Part shown: piece by piece, positions 1 to 9,617 of the stretch
Numbering within the stretch: position 1 is the first letter of the stretch
Layout of the letters: each line of letters opens with the position of its first letter
DNA from: Candidatus Heimdallarchaeota archaeon
Lineage (GTDB): Archaea; Asgardarchaeota; Heimdallarchaeia; JABLTI01
DNA length: 32,968 nt
Assembly (NCBI GenBank): GCA_019058165.1
Contig: JAHLVZ010000001.1
Location: 62,412 to 95,379, forward strand
Direction of reading: 5' to 3'
Notes under the pieces: generated by a model
What the model saw: only the letters and a program-made list of their open reading frames with translations
Database searches by the model: none
What the model was told of the DNA's origin: nothing
Translations under genes and position numbers: made by a program

Positions 1-2
1 CG

Positions 3-812
3 ATCATTTACGAACCAAGCACACAAGAGTATCAAGATAATGGCATTTACCAAGCAATAGATCTAGGAGTAATGAATATTGTTGCAGCAGTGAATAGTCA
101 TGAAGGGAAAACGATAATCATCAAGAATAAACGAGTGGACAAGTATTGGCAACCAAAAATTGAGGAAGTGCAAAAGAAAAGGGATTATTGCAAAAAATAC
201 TCTAATCGTTGGCATTGGTACAACAACAAACTCAGCAAAATGAATGTAAAACAAGCAAACCAAAGAAAAGATTTCCAACACAAAATAAGTAAGAAAATCG
301 TTGAGAACGCTAAAGCAAACACTATCATTATTGGTGACCTGAACGTTAAAGTAATGAGTAAAAGTCTTAAGGGGGATAAGAAGAATGATAAAAGTCTTCA
401 TCGTAACATGCAAAGTAGCGGCTCATTAGGTCGTTTCGCTCGATTCTTAACCTACAAAGCAGAAAAAAGAGGTAAGATAGTAATAAGACTCAGTGAACGA
501 GGAACAAGTAAAAATTGCTGTTACTGTATGAATAAGGAGAATAGATTGCTCTCCGAACGAACTATTAGTTGTGATTGTGGGCTAGTAATAAAAAGAGATG
601 CAAGCGGAGCAGTAAACATCTTACAAAGATTCTTCACTCTCCTAGCACTATCACAGAAACGCCTTGTGGTCAGGCAACGACTCTTGAAAGATTTTCGAGA
701 GAAGTTTTTTACGACACACAGCCAAACGTCAAACGAAAGTTCCTCCAAAAAAGGAGTTGGGTGGACTCGCAAAAAATCAAAAGTTAATGTAAACTCTTTA
801 AGAGTCCGTTAA
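3..812 (+). CDS. tnpB: TnpB-family RNA-guided endonuclease (IS200/IS605/IS1341 type), 5' truncated by window edge
   Basis: Open frame from nt 3 reads IIYEPSTQEYQDNGIYQAIDLGVMNIVAAVN (RuvC-I AIDLG), then RLSERGTSKNCCYC...CDCG zinc finger and RDASGAVNI (RuvC-III). The D/E/D catalytic residues appear present. The provided ORF starts internally at 72. Confidence 0.88.
   Translation: MIYEPSTQEYQDNGIYQAIDLGVMNIVAAVNSHEGKTIIIKNKRVDKYWQPKIEEVQKKRDYCKKYSNRWHWYNNKLSKMNVKQANQRKDFQHKISKKIVENAKANTIIIGDLNVKVMSKSLKGDKKNDKSLHRNMQSSGSLGRFARFLTYKAEKRGKIVIRLSERGTSKNCCYCMNKENRLLSERTISCDCGLVIKRDASGAVNILQRFFTLLALSQKRLVVRQRLLKDFREKFFTTHSQTSNESSSKKGVGWTRKKSKVNVNSLRVR
661..805 (+). ncRNA. Candidate omega-RNA scaffold overlapping the 3' end of the truncated tnpB
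   Basis: Stem-loops GCCT-TGTGGTC-AGGC, CTCTTGAAA-GAT-TTTCGAGAG (681-701, 9 bp with one G.U), CTCC-AAAAAA-GGAG, ACTCT-TTA-AGAGT (793-805). The protein translated here, after RuvC-III, is low complexity. Confidence 0.4.
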
Positions 813-861
813 CGAAGATAGACCATGTAATAAATAAACAAGACAAAAATTACTTTTGAAA

Positions 862-2109
862 CTATTTTCCTTCGAGGAGCATTAATGTTCGAGCTGTTAA
901 GTCACTTATAATCTCATTATAATTTGCAAAAGCTTCTATTGAATTTTTGTAATGCGAGAAGTAAGAATGAACTTCTCCTGGACCTGCGTCTGCTTGTGAG
1001 ATATAATATAAGTGATCCGAGGTAGTTAACATTCGCCAAATTTGTAAGAGAGTTTTATTATTTAGTTTCTTAATTGGTTTTTCTAGGAATTTTTGATCAA
1101 CAAATGAAATATTTTGCAAGGTATTATTCAACCAAGCACCTACATCCCTGTCATCTGCCCAACTTATAGTTGAAAAATCATCTATTGAGATTTTACCTGC
1201 TACCGGATATGCATCCACTACTTCTGTTGGGGTTTTGAAGTCGACTTTATCATATTTTAGTAGCTCTCCGGGTAGATGTTCAAGGAATTCAAAAATGCCA
1301 CTTTCAGCCCATAAGTGCTCTCCTAATGATTCATAATCCATGAAAATATTAATGCAATCACCTGGGGTGGCTGCTAACCAAGATGCGTACTTGTCAGCAT
1401 AAAGTGGATATTCTTCCCATCTACCTGATCCAAATCTAAAAGCAACATCATCACTTAAGTTGTAGTTTCTTAATAAAACTTTGAGAGAAGGAGCTTTTTT
1501 GCTCGAGAAGATGTGATTTGCAGTTTTACCTTTAGGCAAAATATGTTCAATGCCTTCGCCCATAATTGCTTTGAAACCCATTTCAGCAGCTAATTTCATA
1601 ATTGAATCATTTAAGATTAATTCCGTATTACGAAAGCTAGTTGGTTCTACTCCTAACAAATCTTTCATGAGTCTGCCATGCATGTTTACTTGTTCTTTAA
1701 ATTCCTCTCGATCAATACCATAGATTGATGTTAATGAATGGTAATAAGTCTCAGCTAGGAATTCAACGCAACCTGTTTCAGCCAATTGTTTGAAACTATC
1801 AATTACATCGGGTTGATATCTTTCGGCTTGCTCAAGAACAGTGCCTGTCAAACTAAACGCTATTTTCACTTTTCGTTTCTCTTTTTTGTACTTGTCAATA
1901 GCACTCAGCCAAGTTTTATTTGCAGGTAAATAACATTTTTTCGCTACTCTTTGCATAATATCTTTGTTTAGTTCTTCAGTGAAGTAGAGTTTCTCAAGAT
2001 TTTTAATTGAAGAATCTTGAAAGAAACGATCTCTTCTGAAATTCTGATTCAGACGATAAGGTTGATGGACTTGAAAGTAAAATACAATTGATGGCATTTT
2101 GTTATTCAC
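862..2109 (-). CDS. Glycoside hydrolase family 57 (alpha-amylase-like) protein
   Basis: N-terminus VFYFQVHQPYRLNQN, internal EPTSFRNTELILND and IFMDYESLGEHLWAESGIFEFLEHLP are typical of the GH57 N-terminal domain. Confidence 0.9.
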   Translation of the reverse strand: MNNKMPSIVFYFQVHQPYRLNQNFRRDRFFQDSSIKNLEKLYFTEELNKDIMQRVAKKCYLPANKTWLSAIDKYKKEKRKVKIAFSLTGTVLEQAERYQPDVIDSFKQLAETGCVEFLAETYYHSLTSIYGIDREEFKEQVNMHGRLMKDLLGVEPTSFRNTELILNDSIMKLAAEMGFKAIMGEGIEHILPKGKTANHIFSSKKAPSLKVLLRNYNLSDDVAFRFGSGRWEEYPLYADKYASWLAATPGDCINIFMDYESLGEHLWAESGIFEFLEHLPGELLKYDKVDFKTPTEVVDAYPVAGKISIDDFSTISWADDRDVGAWLNNTLQNISFVDQKFLEKPIKKLNNKTLLQIWRMLTTSDHLYYISQADAGPGEVHSYFSHYKNSIEAFANYNEIISDLTARTLMLLEGK

Positions 2110-2287
2110 CCAGTAATTTTTTTATTTATCCTTCATCTAAGGATTATTTCATAATAGTATTATGTTGTTTATTATATTGAAATAAATTTTCTCTACGATT
2201 TCTGATTGTTTTCGAAATGTTTTTACAGTTAAAGATAACAAAATAGATTACCTCTAAAAAGGTTAGATATTTAGCAGGAGAAATAAA

Positions 2288-2797
2288 ATGTCTAATAATG
2301 GACCCGATTCTATGGAGCTCTCTCCTTATTTCAAAGAAAGAATGCTCAAATCATTTATTGCTATTGTCGGTCTAGTTCTAGGTATTATTACTGTTGTTGG
2401 TGCACTAATTATTGAATTAATCACCATGGTAAGGTTCGCAGCTTTATTTCTGGGGGCTCTTTTCATATTCTTCTCCCTTTGGCGAATACTTAGAATAGCT
2501 ACAGTTAAGCTCTACATAGATGAAGAAGAAATCTGTTATCGAGATCAATTCATTTGGAGAAGGATTAATTGGGCGGAAGTAATCTCTGTAGGACGAGAAA
2601 ATGATATTGATGAAAAGGATCAACAGAGTAAACTAAAAAAGATAAAGTCATTGCTCATTTTAACTCAAGACGGTCTTAAGCAATTTGATATGTCAAGTTA
2701 TTCATTAGCTCACGGTGTGGAAACAGTGGAAAAAATAATGGATTCACGAAGTACTGCAACTGAAGTCGATGAAGTTGATGAATCTGATGAAGAATAA
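2288..2797 (+). CDS. Two-TM membrane protein with C-terminal PH-like region, hypothetical
   Basis: Two hydrophobic segments followed by a beta-rich KLYIDEEEICYRDQFIWRRINWAEVISV segment resembling bacterial-PH domains. Acidic C-terminus. GGAG-like RBS upstream. Confidence 0.6.
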   Translation: MSNNGPDSMELSPYFKERMLKSFIAIVGLVLGIITVVGALIIELITMVRFAALFLGALFIFFSLWRILRIATVKLYIDEEEICYRDQFIWRRINWAEVISVGRENDIDEKDQQSKLKKIKSLLILTQDGLKQFDMSSYSLAHGVETVEKIMDSRSTATEVDEVDESDEE

Positions 2798-2818
2798 TTC
2801 TTCAAGAATAACAATTTT

Positions 2819-3763
2819 TCAATCCATGATAAGTTCTAAGTTGATTTTTCCATCGTGGTAAATCTTTCCAGTTCTTATATCATTAACGATTATTTCAGTT
2901 GGAGCAAGAAGTGTTAAGTCAAATTTAGCAAAATCCTTACCAGCTTCATTAAATAGGTCCAAGAATTTTTTACCATATGAAGGAGAAGATTTCGAAGGAA
3001 TTTTCTTAATTAGTTCAAGTAGGTTGTCATCTTGCTCAGATTTAGCAATTAAGTAAAGCTTAGTGCCATAAATTAAAGCATTATTCACTCTATCATTTGA
3101 AAGCTCATTATCTTGAGACATGGGTGGGATTATTCCAGTTCCAACTGCATGGAGGATTCGTTCTTTAGGATAACCTAATTGTTCAACCAACCTGAAAATT
3201 CCAAGTTCAATTGCTCTGGCAGCCATTTGGACATATTCCACAAGACAAGCTGTTTTAATCATTAATAGGAACAAGTTCTTTTTTTCAACATGACATTTCT
3301 CTGCTAGATATTGAATCACTTCTTCATTTGGTAATTGATCTGATTCTATGCAAAGAATTGCTTTCTCATTCTCATCTTGATATTCCAACAACTTGAAAAC
3401 CTTTGATGGTTTTTTAGCTAAAGCTCGTCCGGGTCCACAAGCCATTCCGAAGAAATCGCCTTTATTTATGTTCCAACTTGCAGCTTGACAACCCAATGTT
3501 GCTAGCACAGGAAATGAAGTATCCACTTGAACCGTTAGTAAAGAATTGTCTTTTGATATTGGAAGGTTTAATTGGACCTTCGCTAAACCTCCTAAACTGA
3601 TTTTTGTGAAAAATAATCCAGCTGAGAAACTCCCTTCTGTATTTATCCCACAATCAATAATTGTTGCTTCATCTATCTTTTTAACCGTAATTTTTAGCTT
3701 TTCAGCTTGTTCAATCATTTTTTCAACTAATGGTATGACTTCTTTTGTAAGAGAAATGGTCAT
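2819..3763 (-). CDS. mch: Methenyltetrahydromethanopterin cyclohydrolase
   Basis: Full-length similarity recognised: GMACGPGRALAKKP, AVGTGIIPPMSQDNELSNDRVNNALIYGT, LLAPTEIIVNDIRTGKIYHDGKI. Confidence 0.93.
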   Translation of the reverse strand: MTISLTKEVIPLVEKMIEQAEKLKITVKKIDEATIIDCGINTEGSFSAGLFFTKISLGGLAKVQLNLPISKDNSLLTVQVDTSFPVLATLGCQAASWNINKGDFFGMACGPGRALAKKPSKVFKLLEYQDENEKAILCIESDQLPNEEVIQYLAEKCHVEKKNLFLLMIKTACLVEYVQMAARAIELGIFRLVEQLGYPKERILHAVGTGIIPPMSQDNELSNDRVNNALIYGTKLYLIAKSEQDDNLLELIKKIPSKSSPSYGKKFLDLFNEAGKDFAKFDLTLLAPTEIIVNDIRTGKIYHDGKINLELIMD

Positions 3764-3789
3764 TTTACTCTACCTACTTATTTCAAATC

Positions 3790-5199
3790 TTAATTGCTTT
3801 TTAATCCTAGTCCTATACCAGAATATCTGATTCCTTCTTTCATGAATTTTTCCGGTTCATAAATTCTTCTACCATCAATTAGAATAGGATTTTTCATTGA
3901 TTTGAAATCTTTAGGTTCAAGGTTCTTGAATTCAGCCCATTCTGTTATTAGCATACAAATATCAGAATCCTTTAAGGCGTCCTGTATGGAATTAGCATAA
4001 GTTATTTTGTCACCAATCGAGTCTTTCTTTTTAGCTTCGCTCATCGCTTTTGGATCATAAGCGATAATTCTAGCGTTTTTAGATAATAATTGTTCAATTA
4101 TCTTGATTGAAGGAGCATTACGCATATCGTCTGTTTCTGGTTTAAAGGAAAGACCTAGAATACAAACCACTTTTCCAGAAAGAGTCTCAAGCTTTTCTTC
4201 GGCTAATTCAACCATGCGTTTCGTCTGATGAGTATTTATATCTATAACACTTTTCAAAATATTAGGTTCAAAATCTATATCTTTGGCAAATTTCATGATT
4301 GCTCTAACATCTTTAGGAAAACATGACCCGCCAAAACCAGCACCAGCTCGTAAGAAATTGGGATTAATTCTAAAATCAAAACCTATGCCTTTAGCAACGT
4401 TGTTGATGTCTACACCATCAATTCGTTCACAAATATTCGCGAATTCATTTATGAAAGAAATTTTTGTGGCGAGAAATGAATTATTAGCATATTTTATGCA
4501 TTCTGCGGTTTCTAAGGATAACCGAAGAATTTTAGGACAATGAACTTGTTTGTTATAAATTGCTTCCCAATTTTTTGAAAATTCATCTATTTTTTCACTA
4601 TAGAGAACTCGGAAAATTCCTTCAAGCATTTCTCCCGATTTCTTATCATATTCACCAATAATAATTCGATCAGGATAAATAGTGTCATGAACACTTTGCC
4701 CCTCACGTAAAAACTCTGGACTCATGCATAAACCAAATCCCTCACCAGCTTTCTTACCTGATTCTTCTTCAATAGCTTTTTTAATGAGATTTCGTGTTGT
4801 TCCAGGAACAATTGTAGATTTTGCAATTACTAAATGATAGTCATTTTTCTCTTTGATTGCACGACCAATATCTCTAGCACTTTGCTCGATGTATTGGAGA
4901 TCACAGCTTCCATCTTCTAGGGAGGGAGTGCCAACGCAGATAAATGTTACATCACTCGATTTTAAAGATTCAGCAATATTAGTAGTAGCTGTTAATGTTT
5001 TTTTCTTGAGAACAACTCTTTGAATTAAGGGTGGAAGATTAGGTTCAAAAAAGAATGTTTCTCCCTTATTCACTGCATCAACCTTATCTTGATCAATATC
5101 AAGAGCAACCACACTAAATCCTTTATCTGCGAATACTGCAGCTGTAACAAGCCCTACATAACCTGTTCCTGTTATTGTAATTTTTACCTCAGAGTTCAT
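3790..5199 (-). CDS. ugd: UDP-glucose/GDP-mannose 6-dehydrogenase family protein
   Basis: Rossmann ITGTGYVGLVTAAVFADKG, NNSFLATKISFINEFANICE, catalytic-Cys motif GAGFGGSCFPKDVRA, LGLSFKPETDDMRNAPS. Confidence 0.96.
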   Translation of the reverse strand: MNSEVKITITGTGYVGLVTAAVFADKGFSVVALDIDQDKVDAVNKGETFFFEPNLPPLIQRVVLKKKTLTATTNIAESLKSSDVTFICVGTPSLEDGSCDLQYIEQSARDIGRAIKEKNDYHLVIAKSTIVPGTTRNLIKKAIEEESGKKAGEGFGLCMSPEFLREGQSVHDTIYPDRIIIGEYDKKSGEMLEGIFRVLYSEKIDEFSKNWEAIYNKQVHCPKILRLSLETAECIKYANNSFLATKISFINEFANICERIDGVDINNVAKGIGFDFRINPNFLRAGAGFGGSCFPKDVRAIMKFAKDIDFEPNILKSVIDINTHQTKRMVELAEEKLETLSGKVVCILGLSFKPETDDMRNAPSIKIIEQLLSKNARIIAYDPKAMSEAKKKDSIGDKITYANSIQDALKDSDICMLITEWAEFKNLEPKDFKSMKNPILIDGRRIYEPEKFMKEGIRYSGIGLGLKSN

Positions 5200-5365
5200 T
5201 GCAATTCTCTACTCCAGAAATTTTCATTTTAAATAGCTAAAGATGAGATTTTCTTAAAGATATCTAATTATGTGTAATTTGTATCTATATATAGAAAAGC
5301 TTTAGGGGGATATTTGAGAACTTTGTTGTTATATTTAGCAAGTACTCTTTGGTAGGTTAAAAGAA

Positions 5366-6031
5366 ATGAAAGAAGTGAATATTAGTTACCCTATTTCACA
5401 AATCCAATACACAAAACCACAACGAAAAAAACTCAAAGAAAGATTGAATTTTGGAATAATGTATCAACACCCACGAATCTATGATTTCACTATCTGGTTA
5501 AATGATCCGAGTGGATTAATGCCTAAAACATTAGCCAAAAGCATTGTAGGAAATTCCGTTTTAGATTTAGGTTGCGGAACAGCTACTTTGCAGACCTTTC
5601 TACCAAAAGGAGTTCAATATATTGGGGTCGATTTAAATGAAGATTTTCTTGTGTTTGCAGACAAGAAAAACAGGGGCACATTTTACAAACGAGATGTTAT
5701 AGGGGATTTATCTGATTTGAAAGCAGATACTGTAGTACTAGCTGACATCTTACATCATATTCCTCCCAATCATCAAAAACTAATAGAGAATGCCATAAAC
5801 TGTGCCCAGAAAAAAGTCGTCATTTCTGCTTGTTATGAAAAAGAGGAGGGTCCTTTTAAACAAATTTCTGAATTTATTGGTAGAAGATTCATAGATAATG
5901 ACGGATTGAATGAGCAGCGAGAAGGAGCTGGCTGGTTGAAATTGGATGAGTTATTACAGTTTTTAGTGATTAATGGTGCAACAAATTTCCAAAAAGTGTT
6001 GTCCCACATCCATTGTGAAATTAACATATGA
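5366..6031 (+). CDS. Class I SAM-dependent methyltransferase
   Basis: Motif I VLDLGCGTATLQTFLP, followed by YIGVDLNEDFL and VVLADILHHIP. Confidence 0.85.
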   Translation: MKEVNISYPISQIQYTKPQRKKLKERLNFGIMYQHPRIYDFTIWLNDPSGLMPKTLAKSIVGNSVLDLGCGTATLQTFLPKGVQYIGVDLNEDFLVFADKKNRGTFYKRDVIGDLSDLKADTVVLADILHHIPPNHQKLIENAINCAQKKVVISACYEKEEGPFKQISEFIGRRFIDNDGLNEQREGAGWLKLDELLQFLVINGATNFQKVLSHIHCEINI

Positions 6032-6056
6032 AGCATGTAAGGAGAATCGTAAACAA

Positions 6057-6377
6057 ATGAATGTAAATAGTAGTAAAGTTGAGGTTTCTCTAGAATATAC
6101 TCAAACCTCTCAGATAGAAGAATTAGAAAAGAATATCGTAGAGAATGGTGATAGTAGTTCGTTAATTAAGAAACTCGCTGAGGTTCATTTTAAAGAAGGA
6201 AATTATCTTAGAGCTTTGAGTTGTTATTTGAAGTTATTATCTTTTGATCCAGAAAATGCAAGAACCTGGAATAAACTAGCTGTTATTTTTATAAAATTAG
6301 AGGAACACAAATCTGCAATAGAACTCTCGAGAATTGCTCATAGATTAATTTGTAAAGAAATGAATGATAACTGTTAA
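6057..6377 (+). CDS. TPR-repeat protein
   Basis: The ORF track starts at 5973 and overlaps the upstream gene. The ATG at 6057 (MNVNSSKVEV...) follows GGAG. Sequence AEVHFKEGNYLRALSCYLKLLSFDPENARTWNKLAVIFIKLEEHKSAIELSRIA is TPR-like. Confidence 0.7.
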   Translation: MNVNSSKVEVSLEYTQTSQIEELEKNIVENGDSSSLIKKLAEVHFKEGNYLRALSCYLKLLSFDPENARTWNKLAVIFIKLEEHKSAIELSRIAHRLICKEMNDNC

Positions 6378-6493
6378 TTGGTTTTCATTTAGTAGCGCAT
6401 ATTCTTGTGATAGGTCCTCAAAAAAGCTATTTTCCGAATATAAGAAAAGGTAAAAAATAGGGTAGTTTGTCAATAATAGGTAGGTGTTACTCT

Positions 6494-7453
6494 ATGCCTC
6501 CTAAAGATGATGACCTAGAACTTTTCTCTGCAGAAGAAGGAAAAATAGACGAACTTCGATTAGAATTGCATAAAGAGGAAAAGAAAACAAAACCTCCCCC
6601 AGCTATGTGGAAAATTCTTGTTATTATGATTAGTATTGCATTAGTATTAGCAGCTCTTGCTATTGGACTTGCTAAAATAATAGACAATGCAGATGGTGGC
6701 GGTACTAGAGATTTTTCTGATTGGATAATAATAATGCTTCTGATACTTTTAGGAGTGGCAATCTTTTCAGGTTCAATATTAGGTGCGTGGGGAGGACAAA
6801 GAAATATACCGATCCGAATGGTAAGTCCAGGTGATGCATCAGTAGTTGGTACTGGTGCGTTTGTTTCCGGATATGTTATCGAAGACTGTATTGATAATGA
6901 AATAGAACTAACTATTTACGGAAAAACGAAAGAAGTCCTCTATGAGGAATTAATACAAATTAATGAAGATGGATTATTCTACTCTGAATTATCAAATGCT
7001 TTTACTGATATTAAAAAAACTGAGAACGTCTCTGTAGAAGCATGGATGGTTTCTGCTAAATCAACTGAATTAAAATTTGTTAAAAGGAAGAAAAAACTTG
7101 AGGATTTAAATGTAAAAAGTGATGGTTTAAAGATTGGCTCGCTACAGTTCTTTCCGATTCTCTACAAGGATTTTTCTGATAAAGTAAAAGCTCTTTTTGA
7201 TCCTAAAAGGAAAGAAAAAGGATACATTGAGAAAGTTAAAATGGAAGGTGGTAGGACAACAAATATTTTCTTCCCTGAAAAAGACAAAGATGATAAATAC
7301 ATTCCCTTTTCTTTTGAGAAAGTTTCAGAAATGCGTCAAAATGCTATATATTTTGATATTAAACGAAGGAGAAGAGGATTATATAGTTTAATATTCCTAG
7401 CAATGGCAGTTCTCTTTGCAATCTATCCATTGATTGATGCATTTATTTCTTAG
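6494..7453 (+). CDS. Membrane protein with central beta-rich (Ig-like?) domain, hypothetical
   Basis: Start refined from 6467 (TTG) to ATG 6494 (MPPKDDDLELF). Two N-terminal TM segments, a central IPIRMVSPGDASVVGTGAFVSGYVIEDC region, and a C-terminal TM segment. Confidence 0.6.
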   Translation: MPPKDDDLELFSAEEGKIDELRLELHKEEKKTKPPPAMWKILVIMISIALVLAALAIGLAKIIDNADGGGTRDFSDWIIIMLLILLGVAIFSGSILGAWGGQRNIPIRMVSPGDASVVGTGAFVSGYVIEDCIDNEIELTIYGKTKEVLYEELIQINEDGLFYSELSNAFTDIKKTENVSVEAWMVSAKSTELKFVKRKKKLEDLNVKSDGLKIGSLQFFPILYKDFSDKVKALFDPKRKEKGYIEKVKMEGGRTTNIFFPEKDKDDKYIPFSFEKVSEMRQNAIYFDIKRRRRGLYSLIFLAMAVLFAIYPLIDAFIS

Positions 7454-7515
7454 AGTAGAATGCCTAGAAAACTTTATCTTTAATTGGTTTTCTTTTAGAA
7501 ACAGAGGATGAACAA

Positions 7516-9090
7516 ATGAAGTATAATTTGCAGTTTAGTTTTAAATTGCGAGGAAAATTCCCTCAAAATGCTCCTGAAAAAATCGAAGAATGGTTAGTGG
7601 AGCTAAAACAAATGCTCGAAAAGGGCATAAATGAAAAGGATCTAAAAGAAATCTCTCGAGTTAAAAAGTGGGAGATCCCTACAACTTCTAAGAAAGAAGA
7701 TGAATTTATTCTTTCGGTTTCAAGTGGAGGAATACTTCTACCCCATCATGCTTTACTTAGAATGAGGAAGTTTTTCAGTGGAAAATTTGGGAAAGAATTC
7801 AAATTAGGGATTAGTGGGATAGAGATTAAATCCTATAAAATTGATGTTGATATACCTCGTAAACCGGAAAAAGAATTTTCTCTTCCATTTGCTTCATCCA
7901 TTAAATTCGGTGATAAAGTAGCAAAAGTCACTTTGGATAAAGATATCCCAATTGATTTTATTGAAAAAGGTGCTATTGACCGACTTGTCAAGCTTGTAAG
8001 GAATAAGGTTCTAGAGGAATTCATAAGAGGGAAAGATGAACACCACCTCGTTATTTGGACAAGTGAGGAGAAAACACCAGTAGTTAAAACAAATCCAACT
8101 GATAACATGATAAAGGAAGGGTGGATCCAAAGAACTAATTATCGAAATCAATGGATTTTCGGACCAACCATTACAGCTGTAACTGAAGCACTAAAAGATG
8201 TAATGGTTGATGTTTTGTATAAACCACTTGGTTTCAAGAATATGATTTTCCCAAAGGTTGTTCCCTGGGAAGTTTGGAAGAAAAGCGGACACCTTTCTGG
8301 ATTATATCAAGGGGGATTTGAGCCTTACTTTGTTTGTACTCCAAAAACACATGATGCTGAATTTTGGGAAGAAATTGCTGATTATTATCGAATTACTTTG
8401 GATATTGAACCAGAAAAAATCATGGAAAAACTACGACCTCCTATTGGCGGATTAAGTTATGCCCAATGCCCACCATTCTATTCATATCTTCAAGGTAAAA
8501 CAATTTCAGATGATAGTTTTCCATTATTAATCTATGATTGGTCGGGTCCAACATATAGATATGAAAGTGGAGCAGCACATGGTTTTGAAAGAGTTGATGA
8601 ACTTCACAGAATAGAAACCATAGTTATTGGGTTCCCTGACCAAGTCAAAAAAGCTGCACAAGATCTCCGAATAGGTTTTAGGAAGATAATTGGAGAAATT
8701 TTGGATTTAGAATATCGGGAAGCTTGGGTTACTCCCTGGTGGATTTCCCAAGAAGGATCAGCTGATCAAGAAGATGGAAAAACTGTTGAATTACCAAAAT
8801 TCGATCAAATTGGTACAATAGATTTTGAAATTTATATGCCTTACAGAGGTTCACGAGACTCAAGTGATTGGTTGGAAACTCAGAATGTTTCAATTTTAGG
8901 AAATAAATATGCAAAGAGTTTCACAGTGAAATCCCAGTCAGGAAAAGAATTATGGTCGAATTGTTGTGGTGGAAGCTTTGAACGCTTCATTTCAGCTTTT
9001 GTTGCACAGAAAGGTGTAGATCCGAAAAACTGGCCAGAGAAATTCCTAAAATATATCGATGAGCTCCCCAGTGGGCCCACGTTTATGTAA
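7516..9090 (+). CDS. serS: Seryl-tRNA synthetase, rare archaeal/methanogen type (type 2)
   Basis: Class II core MIFPKVVPWEVWKKSGHLSGLYQGGFEPYFVC, GGLSYAQCPPFYSYLQGKT, YRYESGAAHGFERVDELHRIE matches methanogen-type SerRS from memory. Lacks the typical bacterial-type coiled-coil N-terminus. Confidence 0.93.
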   Translation: MKYNLQFSFKLRGKFPQNAPEKIEEWLVELKQMLEKGINEKDLKEISRVKKWEIPTTSKKEDEFILSVSSGGILLPHHALLRMRKFFSGKFGKEFKLGISGIEIKSYKIDVDIPRKPEKEFSLPFASSIKFGDKVAKVTLDKDIPIDFIEKGAIDRLVKLVRNKVLEEFIRGKDEHHLVIWTSEEKTPVVKTNPTDNMIKEGWIQRTNYRNQWIFGPTITAVTEALKDVMVDVLYKPLGFKNMIFPKVVPWEVWKKSGHLSGLYQGGFEPYFVCTPKTHDAEFWEEIADYYRITLDIEPEKIMEKLRPPIGGLSYAQCPPFYSYLQGKTISDDSFPLLIYDWSGPTYRYESGAAHGFERVDELHRIETIVIGFPDQVKKAAQDLRIGFRKIIGEILDLEYREAWVTPWWISQEGSADQEDGKTVELPKFDQIGTIDFEIYMPYRGSRDSSDWLETQNVSILGNKYAKSFTVKSQSGKELWSNCCGGSFERFISAFVAQKGVDPKNWPEKFLKYIDELPSGPTFM

Positions 9091-9115
9091 GAATGAATCT
9101 TTGTAGGTATTTGCT

Positions 9116-9616
9116 ATGACTGATAAGATAAAAGGCTTGAAACTTCTCAAGAAAATAAAACCTACAAAAAGAATATGCATAATGGGTATAGGTAATTATG
9201 ACCGTGCAGACGATTATGTTGGAAGTGCAATCATTGAATTACTTGAACAGAAAACCTTCCCAGAGAATATAAAATTAATCAATGCAGGTCCTGTACCAGA
9301 AGCTGTTACAGCAGTCATTAAACGTTTTGTACCTGATTATCTTATTATAATTGATGCAGCACAAATGGAAGAGGAACCTGGAACAATAAGAATTTTTTCT
9401 GAGAAAAATGTTGATTCTGCGTATATGATAACACCACACAAAGTTTCCATGAAAATGTACACACAATATCTAACTCATTTTCTTACAAAACTGAAAACAA
9501 TATTCATTGGTATTGAACCACAATCTTTGCGATACGATGAAGGTATGACCGAGAATGTTAAATTAAGTGCAGATTTTATTAGGAAGATGCTGGAAGACAA
9601 GTTTCTGAGGAAGTAA
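9116..9616 (+). CDS. hycI: Hydrogenase maturation protease, HycI-like
   Basis: ICIMGIGNYDRADDYVGSAIIELL (GxGNxxRxDDxVG), LIIIDAAQMEEEPGTI, TPHKVSM. Confidence 0.85.
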   Translation: MTDKIKGLKLLKKIKPTKRICIMGIGNYDRADDYVGSAIIELLEQKTFPENIKLINAGPVPEAVTAVIKRFVPDYLIIIDAAQMEEEPGTIRIFSEKNVDSAYMITPHKVSMKMYTQYLTHFLTKLKTIFIGIEPQSLRYDEGMTENVKLSADFIRKMLEDKFLRK

Positions 9617-9617
9617 G

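Noticed and set aside
63-413. Minus-strand ORF of 116 aa opposite tnpB
   Set aside because: Antisense to a clear TnpB frame, with no recognisable domain.
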